DNA of 64,000 bases from positions 516,372 through 580,371 of the forward strand of contig NZ_SELP01000003.1 of NCBI RefSeq assembly GCF_004145845.1, given 5' to 3'. Position numbers and translations under genes: made by a program. Below the pieces are notes generated by a model that did not search any database, was not told where the DNA came from, and was given only the letters and a program-made list of their open reading frames with translations. Each line of letters opens with the position of its first letter. The stretch's first letter is position 1. This DNA is from Loktanella sp. IMCC34160. Its GTDB lineage: Bacteria > Pseudomonadota > Alphaproteobacteria > Rhodobacterales > Rhodobacteraceae. Positions 9,218-17,746 of the stretch are shown one piece after another.

Positions 9218-10069
9218 GTGAACTGGGTGTTGAAAAAACTGACCGAGTCGCTGTCGGACCCGTTCCGGGAGATTCCGCAAAAGCCCGACTACCGCGCCCA
9301 GGTCCTTGCCATGCCTGCGCCGGAACGCCGCTATGCCATGTTCTTTACGCCGCGCAGTGGATCGTCACGTCTGACGGAACTTGCGGATCAGACAAAGGTG
9401 CTTGGCCGGCCGGGCGAAATTTTCAACCCCGCCCTCCTTCCCAAGATCGCGGTGCACTATGGCGCGCAGAGTATGGGCGACTACATTGACCTTCTGTGCC
9501 GGGCCCGGAATCACGATGGGACATTCGGGTGCCAGATTACCTATTCCCAGATCCTGTCGCGGTTCCGCACAGGGCATAGGTTCCTCGACGCGGTGGAACC
9601 CACCCACGTCATATGGCTGTACCGCGAAGATATCGTTGCGCAGGCGGTGTCGATCAGCCGGATGCGGCAGACCCGGTTGGGGCACGCGACTGCGGCGACC
9701 GCGGCGATCGAAGCCGATGCGGAGGCACGATTTGTCTACGACCCGCGTGCGATCCGGCGGATCATCCGGTTTCTGCGCTGGATGGAGACCCGGACCGAGG
9801 CGCTGTTTCGTCGGGAAGGGCTGCAACCGCTGCGGCTGAGCTATGAACAGAGTATCGCCCACCCGCCGATGGCTGTCCTTGCGGCAATGGCCGGGCATCT
9901 GGGGGTTGATCTGGACCCCGGCGTCGAAATCGTCGAAAAGCACCGGAAACTGTCCGGCAGCAAGGGGCGCAGTTTCGCCGAGCAATTCCGGGCCGAAAAC
10001 GCCGATTTTGTCGCTCGCATAGAACAACAGCGGGCCCCGATGCTTGCGCGCCTGACCGACTTGGGCTGA
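9218..10069 (+). CDS. Stf0-type sulfotransferase
   Basis: This protein has about 283 residues. The N-terminal segment MFFTPRSGSSRL (residues 41-52) matches the 5'-phosphosulfate-binding loop of PAPS-dependent sulfotransferases, and TPRSGSS is typical of the Stf0 group that acts on trehalose or other small molecules. A later HVIWLYREDIVAQAVS block with the SISR segment matches the 3'-phosphate region. The GTG at 9218 was chosen because the frame upstream crosses the serC promoter; GGAAGG precedes it, but the start is uncertain. It sits between serC (divergent) and serB (same strand, 12 bases on). The acceptor substrate is unknown. Confidence 0.8.
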   Translation: MNWVLKKLTESLSDPFREIPQKPDYRAQVLAMPAPERRYAMFFTPRSGSSRLTELADQTKVLGRPGEIFNPALLPKIAVHYGAQSMGDYIDLLCRARNHDGTFGCQITYSQILSRFRTGHRFLDAVEPTHVIWLYREDIVAQAVSISRMRQTRLGHATAATAAIEADAEARFVYDPRAIRRIIRFLRWMETRTEALFRREGLQPLRLSYEQSIAHPPMAVLAAMAGHLGVDLDPGVEIVEKHRKLSGSKGRSFAEQFRAENADFVARIEQQRAPMLARLTDLG

Positions 10070-10081
10070 AGAAAGAACACA

Positions 10082-10966
10082 ATGACCCATTCGCATATCG
10101 TCACCCTGTTGACCAACCCCGCCAAACCCACACTCGATCCCGCGTTGGTCGACTCCCTGCGCAATGCCTGGGGCGGGGGAGAGGCCCGTTGGCTTTCCGT
10201 CGATGAGGCGGCGGAATTCGGAATTCCGCAAGTTCCCGGCAATGCCGAGGAGATCTGGGCCAGTCTTCAGGATCAGCGGGTGGACCTAGTGATCCTGCCC
10301 GCCGAAGGGCGGCGCAAGAAGATGCTTCTGGCGGATATGGACAGCACCATGATCCAGCAGGAATGCATTGATGAACTGGCCGCCGAGGCGGGCGTCGGCC
10401 CGCGCGTGGCCGAGATCACGGCCCGGGCCATGAATGGTGAGTTGGACTTCGAAGGGGCGCTGATTGAACGGGTCGGTCTTTTGGCGGGGTTGGATGAGGC
10501 GATCATCGACCATGTTCTGAAAACCCGGATTACCCATATGCCGGGCGGGCGCGCGCTCTTGGCGACGATGAAGGCGAATGGCGCCTATGCGGCGCTGGTG
10601 TCTGGTGGGTTTATATCCTTCACCGCAAGGGTGGCGGCGGATCTTGGGTTCGACGAAAACCGCGCCAACACGCTGCTGACCGAAAACGGCAAGCTGACGG
10701 GCAAGGTCGGGATGCCGATCCTTGGCCGCGAGGCGAAGGTGCAGGCGTTGGAAGAGATCACCGCCCGTCTGGGACTGTCCGACACCGATGTGCTTGCCGT
10801 GGGGGATGGGGCCAATGATCTGGGGATGCTGACACGCGCGGGCACGGGCGTGGCCCTGCACGCCAAACCCAGCGTGCAGGCCCAATGCGATGTGCGGATC
10901 AACCACGGCGATCTGACGGCCCTTTTGTATGTTCAGGGCTATACTAGGGGCGACTTCGCGGCCTAG
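10082..10966 (+). CDS. serB: Phosphoserine phosphatase
   Basis: SerB hydrolyses phosphoserine to serine, the last step of the pathway begun by SerA and SerC nearby. It has 294 residues with an N-terminal ACT-like region (about 1-75) and a HAD domain. The nucleophile motif DMDST has D85 and D87; SGGFISF and GDGANDLGM are the second and third HAD motifs. The start ATG at 10082 has only a weak purine stretch upstream, so coupling to the sulfotransferase gene 12 bases before is plausible. Its last bases overlap the end of convergent rsgA. Confidence 0.97.
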   Translation: MTHSHIVTLLTNPAKPTLDPALVDSLRNAWGGGEARWLSVDEAAEFGIPQVPGNAEEIWASLQDQRVDLVILPAEGRRKKMLLADMDSTMIQQECIDELAAEAGVGPRVAEITARAMNGELDFEGALIERVGLLAGLDEAIIDHVLKTRITHMPGGRALLATMKANGAYAALVSGGFISFTARVAADLGFDENRANTLLTENGKLTGKVGMPILGREAKVQALEEITARLGLSDTDVLAVGDGANDLGMLTRAGTGVALHAKPSVQAQCDVRINHGDLTALLYVQGYTRGDFAA

Positions 10967-11985
10967 CGCCGCTTGGCGTCGCCCCGCGCCTTGCCGGTCT
11001 TGTAAAGCTTGTTCAGCTTGCGATAGCGGGCGCGGGATTCGGCGACGGTTTCGGTGTTGTACTGGTCTTCGCGGGACAGTTTCTGCCAGCGCTCGTAACG
11101 CGCTTCGTCCAAACTCCCTGCGTCGATTGCCGCGCGGATGGCACATCCCGGTTCGGTCTCGTGCTTGCAGTCGCTGAACCGGCACTCCAGCGCCAGATCG
11201 GCAATATCGGCGAAGACCGCATCTATCCCCTCGGCGGCCTCGGTCAGGCGCAATTCGCGCATCCCGGGCGTGTCGATCAGCCACCCGCCGAACAAGGTCG
11301 GGCGCAGCGCGCGCGATGTCGTGGTGTGGCGCCCCTTGGCATCGTCTTCGCGGATGCCCTGTGTCGCGTCCTCTATCCCGGTCAGACAATTCTGAATCGT
11401 GGTCTTGCCGACCCCGGACGATCCGACAAGGGCCAGCGTCTGGCCATCCTTGCACCACGGCACGAGGCGCTTCACCTCCTCCGGGTCGCGGGCGTCAATG
11501 GCCAAGGCGGTCACAAGGGGCGACAGTGCCTCTGCCCGGCGGACATAGTCGGCAGGGTCTTCAGCCTCGTCGGCCTTGGTCATGACAATCAGCGGCAGAC
11601 AGCCCGCGGCAGCGGCCATGGCAAGGTAGCGTTCCAGTCGCGCCGGGTTGAAATCGGCGTTGCAACTGGTGACGATCCCCAGCGTATCGACATTTGCGGC
11701 GATCAGCTGGCCTTTGACCTCGTGCCCGGCGGCGCGGCGCTGAATCATCGTGGACCGGTCCAAAAGGGCCGTGGCGCGGCCGCCTTCAGACAAGACCCAG
11801 TCACCGACGGCATAGGCGCCGGTTTCCATCGGGGTCACCAGGGTCACCGGCCCGTCCGGGCCAAGCCCTTCGACATCGCGCCGGTTGACCGCGGTCAGTC
11901 GCACGGGGGTTGCGGTTTCGTCAGCGTCGAGCTGACGGGCGAAATGGGCCGACCATCCAAGGTCGGAAAGGGAAAATCGGGTCAA
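10963..11985 (-). CDS. rsgA: Small-subunit ribosome biogenesis GTPase RsgA
   Basis: RsgA is a circularly permuted GTPase that checks late assembly of the 30S subunit. It has 340 residues. An OB-fold lies at about 30-100; the G-motifs occur in permuted order: TKAD (136-139, in place of NKxD), then the P-loop GSSGVGKT (188-195), then DTPG (238-241). A zinc site follows (C268, C273, H275, C281). The start is a TTG at 11985 with AAGGGC upstream; no better ATG is available nearby. The 4.5S RNA gene lies upstream on the same strand, and the 3' end overlaps serB. Confidence 0.95.
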   Translation of the reverse strand: MTRFSLSDLGWSAHFARQLDADETATPVRLTAVNRRDVEGLGPDGPVTLVTPMETGAYAVGDWVLSEGGRATALLDRSTMIQRRAAGHEVKGQLIAANVDTLGIVTSCNADFNPARLERYLAMAAAAGCLPLIVMTKADEAEDPADYVRRAEALSPLVTALAIDARDPEEVKRLVPWCKDGQTLALVGSSGVGKTTIQNCLTGIEDATQGIREDDAKGRHTTTSRALRPTLFGGWLIDTPGMRELRLTEAAEGIDAVFADIADLALECRFSDCKHETEPGCAIRAAIDAGSLDEARYERWQKLSREDQYNTETVAESRARYRKLNKLYKTGKARGDAKRR

Positions 11986-12055
11986 TTCGGAAAGCCCTTG
12001 AACGTGTGAGGTTTGGCTGTGCGGACACAGCGATGGTCACATCGGGCGGCGCGGG

Positions 12056-12097
12056 TCACTTCGACGGCGCGGCCCGGAGGCAGGTCACATTCTCCAT
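12056..12097 (-). CDS. Possible 13-codon leader ORF upstream of rsgA
   Basis: Between ffs and rsgA the minus strand has an ATG (12095-12097) preceded by a perfect GGAGG at ideal spacing, opening 13 codons before a TGA. The peptide would be MENVTCLRAAPSK. It ends 70 bases before the rsgA TTG. It may be a leader peptide or a chance ORF with a good ribosome site; nothing else supports translation. Confidence 0.3.
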   Translation of the reverse strand: MENVTCLRAAPSK

Positions 12098-12129
12098 GAT
12101 CGTCCTCCGTCCAATTGGCGTTTCTAGGT

Positions 12130-12223
12130 GAGAGGCTGGACAGCGACCCAAGCGGGGCTCGTTGCGGCTGCTTCCTTCCGGACCTGACCGGGTTGGCGAG
12201 GCGCTCGCCCGCGCCAACCTCTC
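12130..12223 (-). ncRNA. ffs: 4.5S signal recognition particle RNA (small bacterial type)
   Basis: The minus strand carries the near-universal SRP core GGTCAGGTCCGGAAGGAAG plus CAGCC directly after it, the apical Ffh-binding loop of 4.5S RNA. The ends close as a 10-bp stem, GAGAGGTTGG with CCAGCCTCTC (one G-U pair), giving 94 nucleotides, a normal length for this RNA. It binds Ffh and targets membrane proteins to the translocon. A promoter-like pair of hexamers lies just upstream. Ends are estimated from the stem, so each could be off by a few bases. Confidence 0.93.
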
Positions 12224-12231
12224 GATCCTGC

Positions 12232-12259
12232 ATATAAGGCGGGACGCAGGCCCGCGCAA
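12232..12259 (-). promoter_or_regulatory. Probable sigma-70 promoter of ffs
   Basis: On the minus strand, TTGCGC (12254-12259) and TTATAT (12232-12237) are 16 bases apart, a housekeeping-type promoter. The -10 ends about 8 bases before the predicted 5' end of the 4.5S RNA. Confidence 0.6.
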
Positions 12260-12264
12260 CCCGG

Positions 12265-12603
12265 CTAGCGGCGAAGGCCCGACGGGCAGAAGACCTGCGT
12301 AAAGGCGGCAAGGCAGTTGGCGCTGCGGCCGTAGCCCGCGACATTGACCTGCGCGAACAGCTTTCGGTCGACATAGCCGACGGACAGGCCCAGCCGGGCC
12401 AGATCGGCGCAGGCGTTGGCATCCGCCTTGCAGGCCGCGAACAAAAGCGCGGCAACGGGATCCTGAATATCGTCAAGGCTGCCCGCTTCGATTTCTGACC
12501 GAATCATCGCGCCAATGGCGGTTTCCACAGTTTCCGGTCCGGGACGGGTCAGGGCGGCTGCGGCGATCAGGACAAGGACAAGAACGACAAGAAAACGAAA
12601 CAC
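12265..12603 (-). CDS. Small exported/membrane-anchored protein, DUF4359-like
   Basis: This 112-residue protein starts with a GTG at 12603. Residues 1-19 form a hydrophobic signal or anchor, followed by a region with four cysteines (ACKADANAC, ANCL, VFCPSGL) that could pair in the periplasm. The overall plan resembles DUF4359 proteins, but I hold that loosely. It is 51 bases downstream of the nucleotidase gene on the same strand and may be its last operon member; the ffs promoter begins right after it. Function unknown. Confidence 0.6.
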   Translation of the reverse strand: MFRFLVVLVLVLIAAAALTRPGPETVETAIGAMIRSEIEAGSLDDIQDPVAALLFAACKADANACADLARLGLSVGYVDRKLFAQVNVAGYGRSANCLAAFTQVFCPSGLRR

Positions 12604-12654
12604 GGCGGCAGGTCCATCTTGGGGCGGGGCTTTGCCCGTTATCCGCCCAAAACG

Positions 12655-14541
12655 TCAAAGCTTCAATCGAAACCAGTCGAACCCTTCCGGCCCAGCGCCA
12701 ACGCGGTCGATAACATGTGTGCTGTTGGTCGCAGTGCACCTTCTGGCCCGCGGGTTGGACAGGAAAAGCCCGCTGCTTTTTGCCACTGCGGCCAGCCGCC
12801 ACCCGTCCCGCGGCGCCGGATTGATCGGGCCGGACCTGCGAATGTGGTTGATCAGGATGTCGCGGGCCGCGGTCCGGGTTTCGCGGATGACGTTTGCCTG
12901 ACCCAGCATCCCGAAATCGCCGCCACCCCCGGCCCGGTAGCTCGACGCCGCAACGATGATCCGTGCATTGGGCGCAAGGGGCTGCCCATTGATCTTCGGA
13001 TCGCGAATCCGCTGGGCAGAGCCGACTGGCGCCGCGACGTCGATCCGGTAGTCGATCCCGTCGAAGGTATCGAAGGTATAGCTGGGCAGGTCTTCGTTCA
13101 GAAGCAGTGCGTCGGCTTGTCCCGTAGCAACCTGACGGAAGCAATCCGTGGTTTGCAGCAGCCACTCCAAGAGCGCCGCACCCGATACCTCGACCGCGCA
13201 GATTGTGTTGGGATAGGGATAGAGTTCGGCAGCATTGCGCAGGGTCAGAGGGCCGGGCGCGATGTCGACATAGTTGTCCACGCCGGTCAACCCGCCGGCC
13301 CTGAAGGGCGCAACGGCGATGACAAGCGGCAGGTGTTCGAAGGCGCTGCCCGCAAGCAGATCCTGCATCACGCTGCGCTGTGAATCGGCGATGACGGCGA
13401 GGGTCTGGTCCGGCATGACCCGCGAGAAATAGCTGTGAAGCGGAACCTCTGTTTCGCCAATCGGTCGCCGGATGTGGGCAAGGGTCACTTCATGGGCCTC
13501 GTTGACCGAGGCAATGATGTCCGGATCGGTCGGAACCAGCGGTTCAAAGCTGTTGTCCTGTTTGCGGCGGGCAATGGGCCATGCCGCCGTCGAGGTGTCC
13601 TTTCGGGGGGACCATACGCAATCGGTTCGTTCAAGGGTCAGGTCGATCACCCCAAGATGCGACCCGAGCGACCCGGCGATGACCACCGGCGTGCCATGGA
13701 TCGTGCCGCGGACCGGGTCGACCGGACCAGAGGCCGGGATCGCGGGTCCGGGAAAGACAAGGTGGGTATGCCCCCCGATGATCGCGTCTATGCCGGGAAT
13801 GGCGGCCAGCGGAACAATTGCGTTCTCCATCCCGGGTTTGTGGCATTCCGCGCCGATCCCGGAATGGCACAGCGCCACGACAATGTCGGCCCCACGCCGG
13901 CGCAGTTCCGGGACATGCGCCCGGGCCGCTTCGATCATGTCCCGGGTCTGGAGCGTATTGGCAAGCCGCTGCCGATCCCAGTCGATGACCTGGGGCGGGG
14001 TCAGGCCAATCACCCCAACCCGCAACGGCAGCCAGCGCCCCTCTGTCGTGGCGATCGTCCGGTCTAGGATGACAGAGGGCGGCAAAAGCGTTTCGTCCTC
14101 CAGCGGCGTTGCGCCGACCTTTCGCAAGACGTTGGCGGACAACAGGGGAAACCGTGCGGACTGCGCCACGCAATCAAGGATATCGAGCCCGTAGTTGAAT
14201 TCATGGTTTCCCACGCAGGCCGCATCATAGCCAAGGCTGTTCATCGCGGCGATGGACGGGTGAAGGCAATCGGGATCATTGGACCGGGTTTCGATGATAA
14301 GGTCGGACAAGGGCGTGCCCTGAAGGAAATCGCCATTGTCGAACAATAGGCAATTCCGGCTTTCCCGCCGCATCTGCCGGACAAGGCTGGCGGTCATGGC
14401 CAGCCCGAAGTGGGACACGGGTTTGTCGACGAAATAGTCGTAGGGCATCAGATGCGCGTGCAGGTCCGTCGTCGCAAGAATGCGTAACTGCGCCCGGGTT
14501 CTCTGTTTTCGGTCTCTTTTCAAATGGCGGACCTGTTCCAC
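12655..14541 (-). CDS. 5'-nucleotidase / 2',3'-cyclic-nucleotide phosphodiesterase family protein, no signal peptide
   Basis: This 628-residue two-domain protein resembles CpdB/UshA. The N-terminal metallophosphoesterase domain shows ATTDLHAHL (about 23-32), FDNGDFLQG, GNHEFNYGLD and GGHTH; the C-terminal substrate domain ends in the conserved YRAGGGGDF region. Known relatives are periplasmic, yet this one begins with a charged MEQVRHLKRDRKQ-type start and shows no hydrophobic signal, so it may be cytoplasmic. The GTG start at 14541 has AAAGGA upstream. It is divergent from nudC, another nucleotide hydrolase. Substrate choice (2',3'-cNMP or 5'-NMP) cannot be read. Confidence 0.88.
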   Translation of the reverse strand: MEQVRHLKRDRKQRTRAQLRILATTDLHAHLMPYDYFVDKPVSHFGLAMTASLVRQMRRESRNCLLFDNGDFLQGTPLSDLIIETRSNDPDCLHPSIAAMNSLGYDAACVGNHEFNYGLDILDCVAQSARFPLLSANVLRKVGATPLEDETLLPPSVILDRTIATTEGRWLPLRVGVIGLTPPQVIDWDRQRLANTLQTRDMIEAARAHVPELRRRGADIVVALCHSGIGAECHKPGMENAIVPLAAIPGIDAIIGGHTHLVFPGPAIPASGPVDPVRGTIHGTPVVIAGSLGSHLGVIDLTLERTDCVWSPRKDTSTAAWPIARRKQDNSFEPLVPTDPDIIASVNEAHEVTLAHIRRPIGETEVPLHSYFSRVMPDQTLAVIADSQRSVMQDLLAGSAFEHLPLVIAVAPFRAGGLTGVDNYVDIAPGPLTLRNAAELYPYPNTICAVEVSGAALLEWLLQTTDCFRQVATGQADALLLNEDLPSYTFDTFDGIDYRIDVAAPVGSAQRIRDPKINGQPLAPNARIIVAASSYRAGGGGDFGMLGQANVIRETRTAARDILINHIRRSGPINPAPRDGWRLAAVAKSSGLFLSNPRARRCTATNSTHVIDRVGAGPEGFDWFRLKL

Positions 14542-14664
14542 GATCTTGTCCTTTTTGCCAACCCGTTCCCAACATCCAGCCTAACAACCATAGGGAGAGT
14601 TTGGAAAGCCCTGTCCTCGGTTTTCGGGTTTGTCTTTTTTCCGGTGACGTGCCAGAGGTCGGCC

Positions 14665-15633
14665 ATGAAACAGGCGGAAACAGTCACATTCGGTGGGTCC
14701 GGGCTTGATCGTGCGGCACATCTGCGCGGCGATGATACGCGTCTGGACCCGCTTCGGCGCGACCCGGACAGTCGTGCGATCGTTCTTTGGCGGGGCAAGC
14801 CGCTGGTCGTTGGGCCGGACGGCGGGGCGCTGGCGCGGGTTGGTCTGGATAGTGCGCTTTGCCGGGCCGCGTCCAGCCCGATGATCTTCCTTGGCCTTGA
14901 TCATGGCCGGGCGGTCTTTGCCGCCGATATCAGCGGCTGGGTTCCTGACACCGACAGCACCCCTGACCCGTCGGGCTTTCTTGATCCATCCCTGCAACGA
15001 CACCCCGATGCGCCGCAGGACGCCGTCTTTGCCGAGCTTCGGTCGATCATGACAAGCCTTGGCGCGCGGGATGCGGAACTTGCCGCAACCGCCAAGGCGA
15101 TCTTTGGCTGGCACGAAACCCATTTGTTTTGTTCCCGCTGCGGCGCCCCGAGTGCCATGGCCATGGCCGGATGGCAGCGAAACTGCCCAACCTGCGGCGG
15201 TCAGCATTTCCCGCGGACCGACCCAGTCGTCATCATGTTGATCACCCGCGGCAACTCTGTCCTTCTCGGGCGGTCGCCCGGCTGGCCGGACGGGATGTAT
15301 TCTTGCCTTGCCGGCTTTGTCGAACCGGGCGAACCGATCGAGGCCGCGGTGAGGCGCGAGGTCCTGGAAGAGGCCGGGATCAGGGTCGGGCAGGTCGACT
15401 ACCTTGCCAGTCAGCCCTGGGCCTTCCCCACATCGCTGATGTTCGGCTGCAAGGGCGAAGCCCTGACCGAGGAGATCATCCTTGATCCGGCAGAGCTTGA
15501 AGACGCGCTATGGGCAACGCGAGAGGAGATCGCGAAGGCCTTCATTGGTCAGCATCCCAAGATCCGGCCCGCGCGAAAAGGCTCCATCGCGCATTTCCTT
15601 CTTTGGAACTGGCTCTCGGATCAGTTGACTTGA
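14665..15633 (+). CDS. nudC: NAD(H) pyrophosphatase / NAD-cap RNA decapping hydrolase
   Basis: NudC splits NAD(H) to NMN(H) and AMP and removes NAD caps from RNA. From the ATG at 14665 it has 322 residues. The zinc ribbon cysteines are C156, C159, C174 and C177, the Nudix box spans about 217-239 (GFVEPGEP then REVLEEAGI), and the family-specific SQPWAFP follows at 249-255, close to the SQPWPFP of the Escherichia coli enzyme. The frame is open upstream to 14524, but that part overlaps the divergent nucleotidase start. The pairing with a nucleotidase suggests nucleotide salvage. Confidence 0.94.
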   Translation: MKQAETVTFGGSGLDRAAHLRGDDTRLDPLRRDPDSRAIVLWRGKPLVVGPDGGALARVGLDSALCRAASSPMIFLGLDHGRAVFAADISGWVPDTDSTPDPSGFLDPSLQRHPDAPQDAVFAELRSIMTSLGARDAELAATAKAIFGWHETHLFCSRCGAPSAMAMAGWQRNCPTCGGQHFPRTDPVVIMLITRGNSVLLGRSPGWPDGMYSCLAGFVEPGEPIEAAVRREVLEEAGIRVGQVDYLASQPWAFPTSLMFGCKGEALTEEIILDPAELEDALWATREEIAKAFIGQHPKIRPARKGSIAHFLLWNWLSDQLT

Positions 15634-15688
15634 CAGGTGGGCCAGGGCTACCCGAAAGGTTAAGAAACCAAGAAATGGGGGGAGCAGG

Positions 15689-16156
15689 ATGAAACTCAGC
15701 ACGCGGGAGGATATCGAGGCGCCGATCGACTATGTGTTCGGGCGCGCGACGGATTTCGCGAGCTTCGAACGGTCCGCCCTGCGGCGCGGGGTGGAGGTTC
15801 ATCGTCTTGATGTCGGGCAGGATGTCGGCAAGGGCGCATCCTGGCGGGTCGAGTTCGTATTCCGTGGTCGACCCCGGAAAGCCGAGGCGGTCATCGCGGA
15901 TTTCGATCCGCCGAATGGGTTCGCGGCCAAATTCGAATCCGGGGGGCTGCAGGGCCAGACCGTGGTCGAACTGGTGCCCCTGTCGCCGGGTCGGACCCGT
16001 CTGACCCTTTCGGTCGAAATGACGCCCAAGACCCTTGCGGCCCGTCTGTTGATCCAGTCGCTGAAGCTGGCCAAGACCAACCTGCACCGCAAGTTCAAGA
16101 CACGGGTCGCCGATTTCGCGGAAGACGTGGAAGAGGACTATTCCGCCCGCAGTTGA
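15689..16156 (+). CDS. SRPBCC-fold protein (START/polyketide cyclase superfamily)
   Basis: This protein has 155 residues. It begins KLSTREDIEAPIDYVFGRATDF, the usual first strand and helix of SRPBCC domains, followed by alternating strands (ASWRVEFVFRGRPRKA, TVVELVPL, TRLTLSVEM) and a long C-terminal helix. These domains bind hydrophobic ligands; none can be named here. GGGGGAGCAGG directly precedes the ATG at 15689. It is 55 bases after nudC and meets convergent pheA end to end without a gap. Confidence 0.82.
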   Translation: MKLSTREDIEAPIDYVFGRATDFASFERSALRRGVEVHRLDVGQDVGKGASWRVEFVFRGRPRKAEAVIADFDPPNGFAAKFESGGLQGQTVVELVPLSPGRTRLTLSVEMTPKTLAARLLIQSLKLAKTNLHRKFKTRVADFAEDVEEDYSARS

Positions 16157-17005
16157 TCAGCGCTGCGGTTTTTCGTGCCGACGGGCCGATGCCGGGAAGA
16201 CCCCCATCAGCCGGATGTGGTCAGTGAAATAATCCAGCTCTTCCAGGGCCAGTTGAACGTTCCGGTCGTCGGGATGACCTTCGATCTCGGCATAGAACTG
16301 GGTGGCGTTGAAATTTCCGCCGACCATATAGCTTTCCAGCTTGGTCATGTTGACGCCGTTGGTCGCAAAGCCCCCCATCGCCTTGTAAAGCGCGGCGGGA
16401 ATATTGCGGACCCGGAAGATGAAGCTGGTCATCATCCCCGCCTTGCCCCGGCGGGTATAGTCAGGGTCGCGGGCCATGATCAGGAACCGGGTGGTGTTGC
16501 GGTCGTGGTCCTCGATATGGCGTGCAAGGATCTTCAGCCCATAGATTTCGGCCGCGAGTTCCGACGCCAGCGCCGCCTTGGTCTTGTCGCCGCCCTCTGA
16601 CACGTCGCGCGCGGCGCGGGCGTTGTCAGAACTGGCCTTCGGGCTGATGCCGTGTTCGCGCAGGAAGCCCGCGCATTGCGGCAGGATCACCACATGGCCT
16701 AGCGCGGTTTCGATATCCTCGACCCGCGCGTCGTGCAGACCCAGCAGGTTGATATGAACCCGGACAAAGGCTTCGTCGACGATATGCAGCCCGCTTTCCG
16801 GAAGCAGGTGATGCACGTCGGCAACCCGGCCATAGGTCGAATTTTCCACCGCGATCATGCCCAGTTCGGCATCGCCCTTGCGCACCGCTTCAATGGCGGC
16901 GTCGAAGGTCGGGCAGGGCAGGGGTTCGTGCCCCGGGCGCGTTTCGATACAGGCCTGATGGCCATAAGCGCCCAGTTCCCCCTGAAATGCGATCTTGCCA
17001 GTCAT
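16157..17005 (-). CDS. pheA: Prephenate dehydratase
   Basis: PheA converts prephenate to phenylpyruvate in phenylalanine synthesis. Starting at the ATG at 17005 it has 282 residues, the alphaproteobacterial monofunctional form without chorismate mutase. The IAFQGELGAYGHQAC start, the AVENSTYGRV block (about 66-75), the NTTRFLIMAR block and the C-terminal ACT domain (ESYMVGGNFNATQFYAEIEGH) are clear; NATQF stands where the phenylalanine-binding ESRP-type region is followed by strands. Starts at 17014 and 17041 are possible alternatives; none has a strong ribosome site. It is divergent from cycM. Confidence 0.95.
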   Translation of the reverse strand: MTGKIAFQGELGAYGHQACIETRPGHEPLPCPTFDAAIEAVRKGDAELGMIAVENSTYGRVADVHHLLPESGLHIVDEAFVRVHINLLGLHDARVEDIETALGHVVILPQCAGFLREHGISPKASSDNARAARDVSEGGDKTKAALASELAAEIYGLKILARHIEDHDRNTTRFLIMARDPDYTRRGKAGMMTSFIFRVRNIPAALYKAMGGFATNGVNMTKLESYMVGGNFNATQFYAEIEGHPDDRNVQLALEELDYFTDHIRLMGVFPASARRHEKPQR

Positions 17006-17122
17006 GACGGTCATCCAAACGTTGTTCTGAAAAAAGGGCAATAAGTCGCGGTACTATAGCTTGCAAGACCCCGCCGTAACCGGATACATAGCCGCGAAAC
17101 TGCGAACGAGATGGAACGCGAC

Positions 17123-17650
17123 ATGTTCGACACAATGACCCTCACCAAGGCGGTGGCCGGCGTTTGCGGCGCGCTTCTGGTCTTCCTCTTCGGCAACTGG
17201 GCTGCTGAAACCCTGTATCACGGTGGCGGTGCCCACGGTGATGAACACGCACAGGCCTATGTGATCGAGGTTGAAGGCGCTGACCACGGCGGCGAAGAAG
17301 CCGCTGTCGAAGAAGGCCCGGACTTTGCCGAAGTGTTTGCCTCGGCCGATGCGGCTGCGGGCGAAGGCCTGTGGCGCAACTGCCGCTCCTGTCATGCTCT
17401 CGAAGAAGGCCAGAATGGCACCGGCCCGTCGCTTTACGGCGTCGTCGGACGTCCGATCGACGCGATCGACGGTTTCGCCTATTCCGGCGCCCTTCTTGAG
17501 GTCGGCGAGACCTGGACACCGGAAAACCTGAACACCTTCCTGGCCGACCCCAAGGGCGCTGCGCCGGGGACCAAGATGAGCTTCCGCGGTCTGCCGAAGA
17601 TCGAAGACCGCGCCAACCTGATCGCCTATCTGTCGACCATCGGCGGCTGA
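17123..17650 (+). CDS. cycM: Membrane-anchored cytochrome c (CycM / cytochrome c552 type)
   Basis: This protein has 175 residues. It starts MFDTM, as in Paracoccus cytochrome c552 (CycM), with an N-terminal membrane segment at about 10-30 that serves as an uncleaved anchor. An acidic, glycine/histidine-rich linker follows, then a class I cytochrome c domain with heme motif C87-R-S-C90-H91 and the axial ligand Met152 in GTKMSF. It should carry electrons between the bc1 complex and the aa3 oxidase in the periplasm. A strong terminator follows at 17677. An ATG 12 bases upstream is less like the family start. Confidence 0.94.
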   Translation: MFDTMTLTKAVAGVCGALLVFLFGNWAAETLYHGGGAHGDEHAQAYVIEVEGADHGGEEAAVEEGPDFAEVFASADAAAGEGLWRNCRSCHALEEGQNGTGPSLYGVVGRPIDAIDGFAYSGALLEVGETWTPENLNTFLADPKGAAPGTKMSFRGLPKIEDRANLIAYLSTIGG

Positions 17651-17676
17651 TCAGCGCATCAGGCAAAGAATTTTGG

Positions 17677-17704
17677 GGGCCGCACCATCTGTGCGGCCCT
17701 TTTT
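17677..17704 (+). terminator. Rho-independent terminator after cycM
   Basis: A 9-bp stem (GGGCCGCAC with GTGCGGCCC) with loop CATCT is followed by five Ts starting at 17700. It lies 27 bases after the cycM stop. Confidence 0.88.
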
Positions 17705-17746
17705 CTTTGCGCGCGCACCCACCGTGACGGTCCATTCACCGCTTGA

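Noticed and set aside
7854..9221. Plus-strand open frame of 455 codons opposite serC
   Set aside because: It is a composition artefact opposite a gene with clear catalytic motifs; no ribosome site and no recognisable domain.
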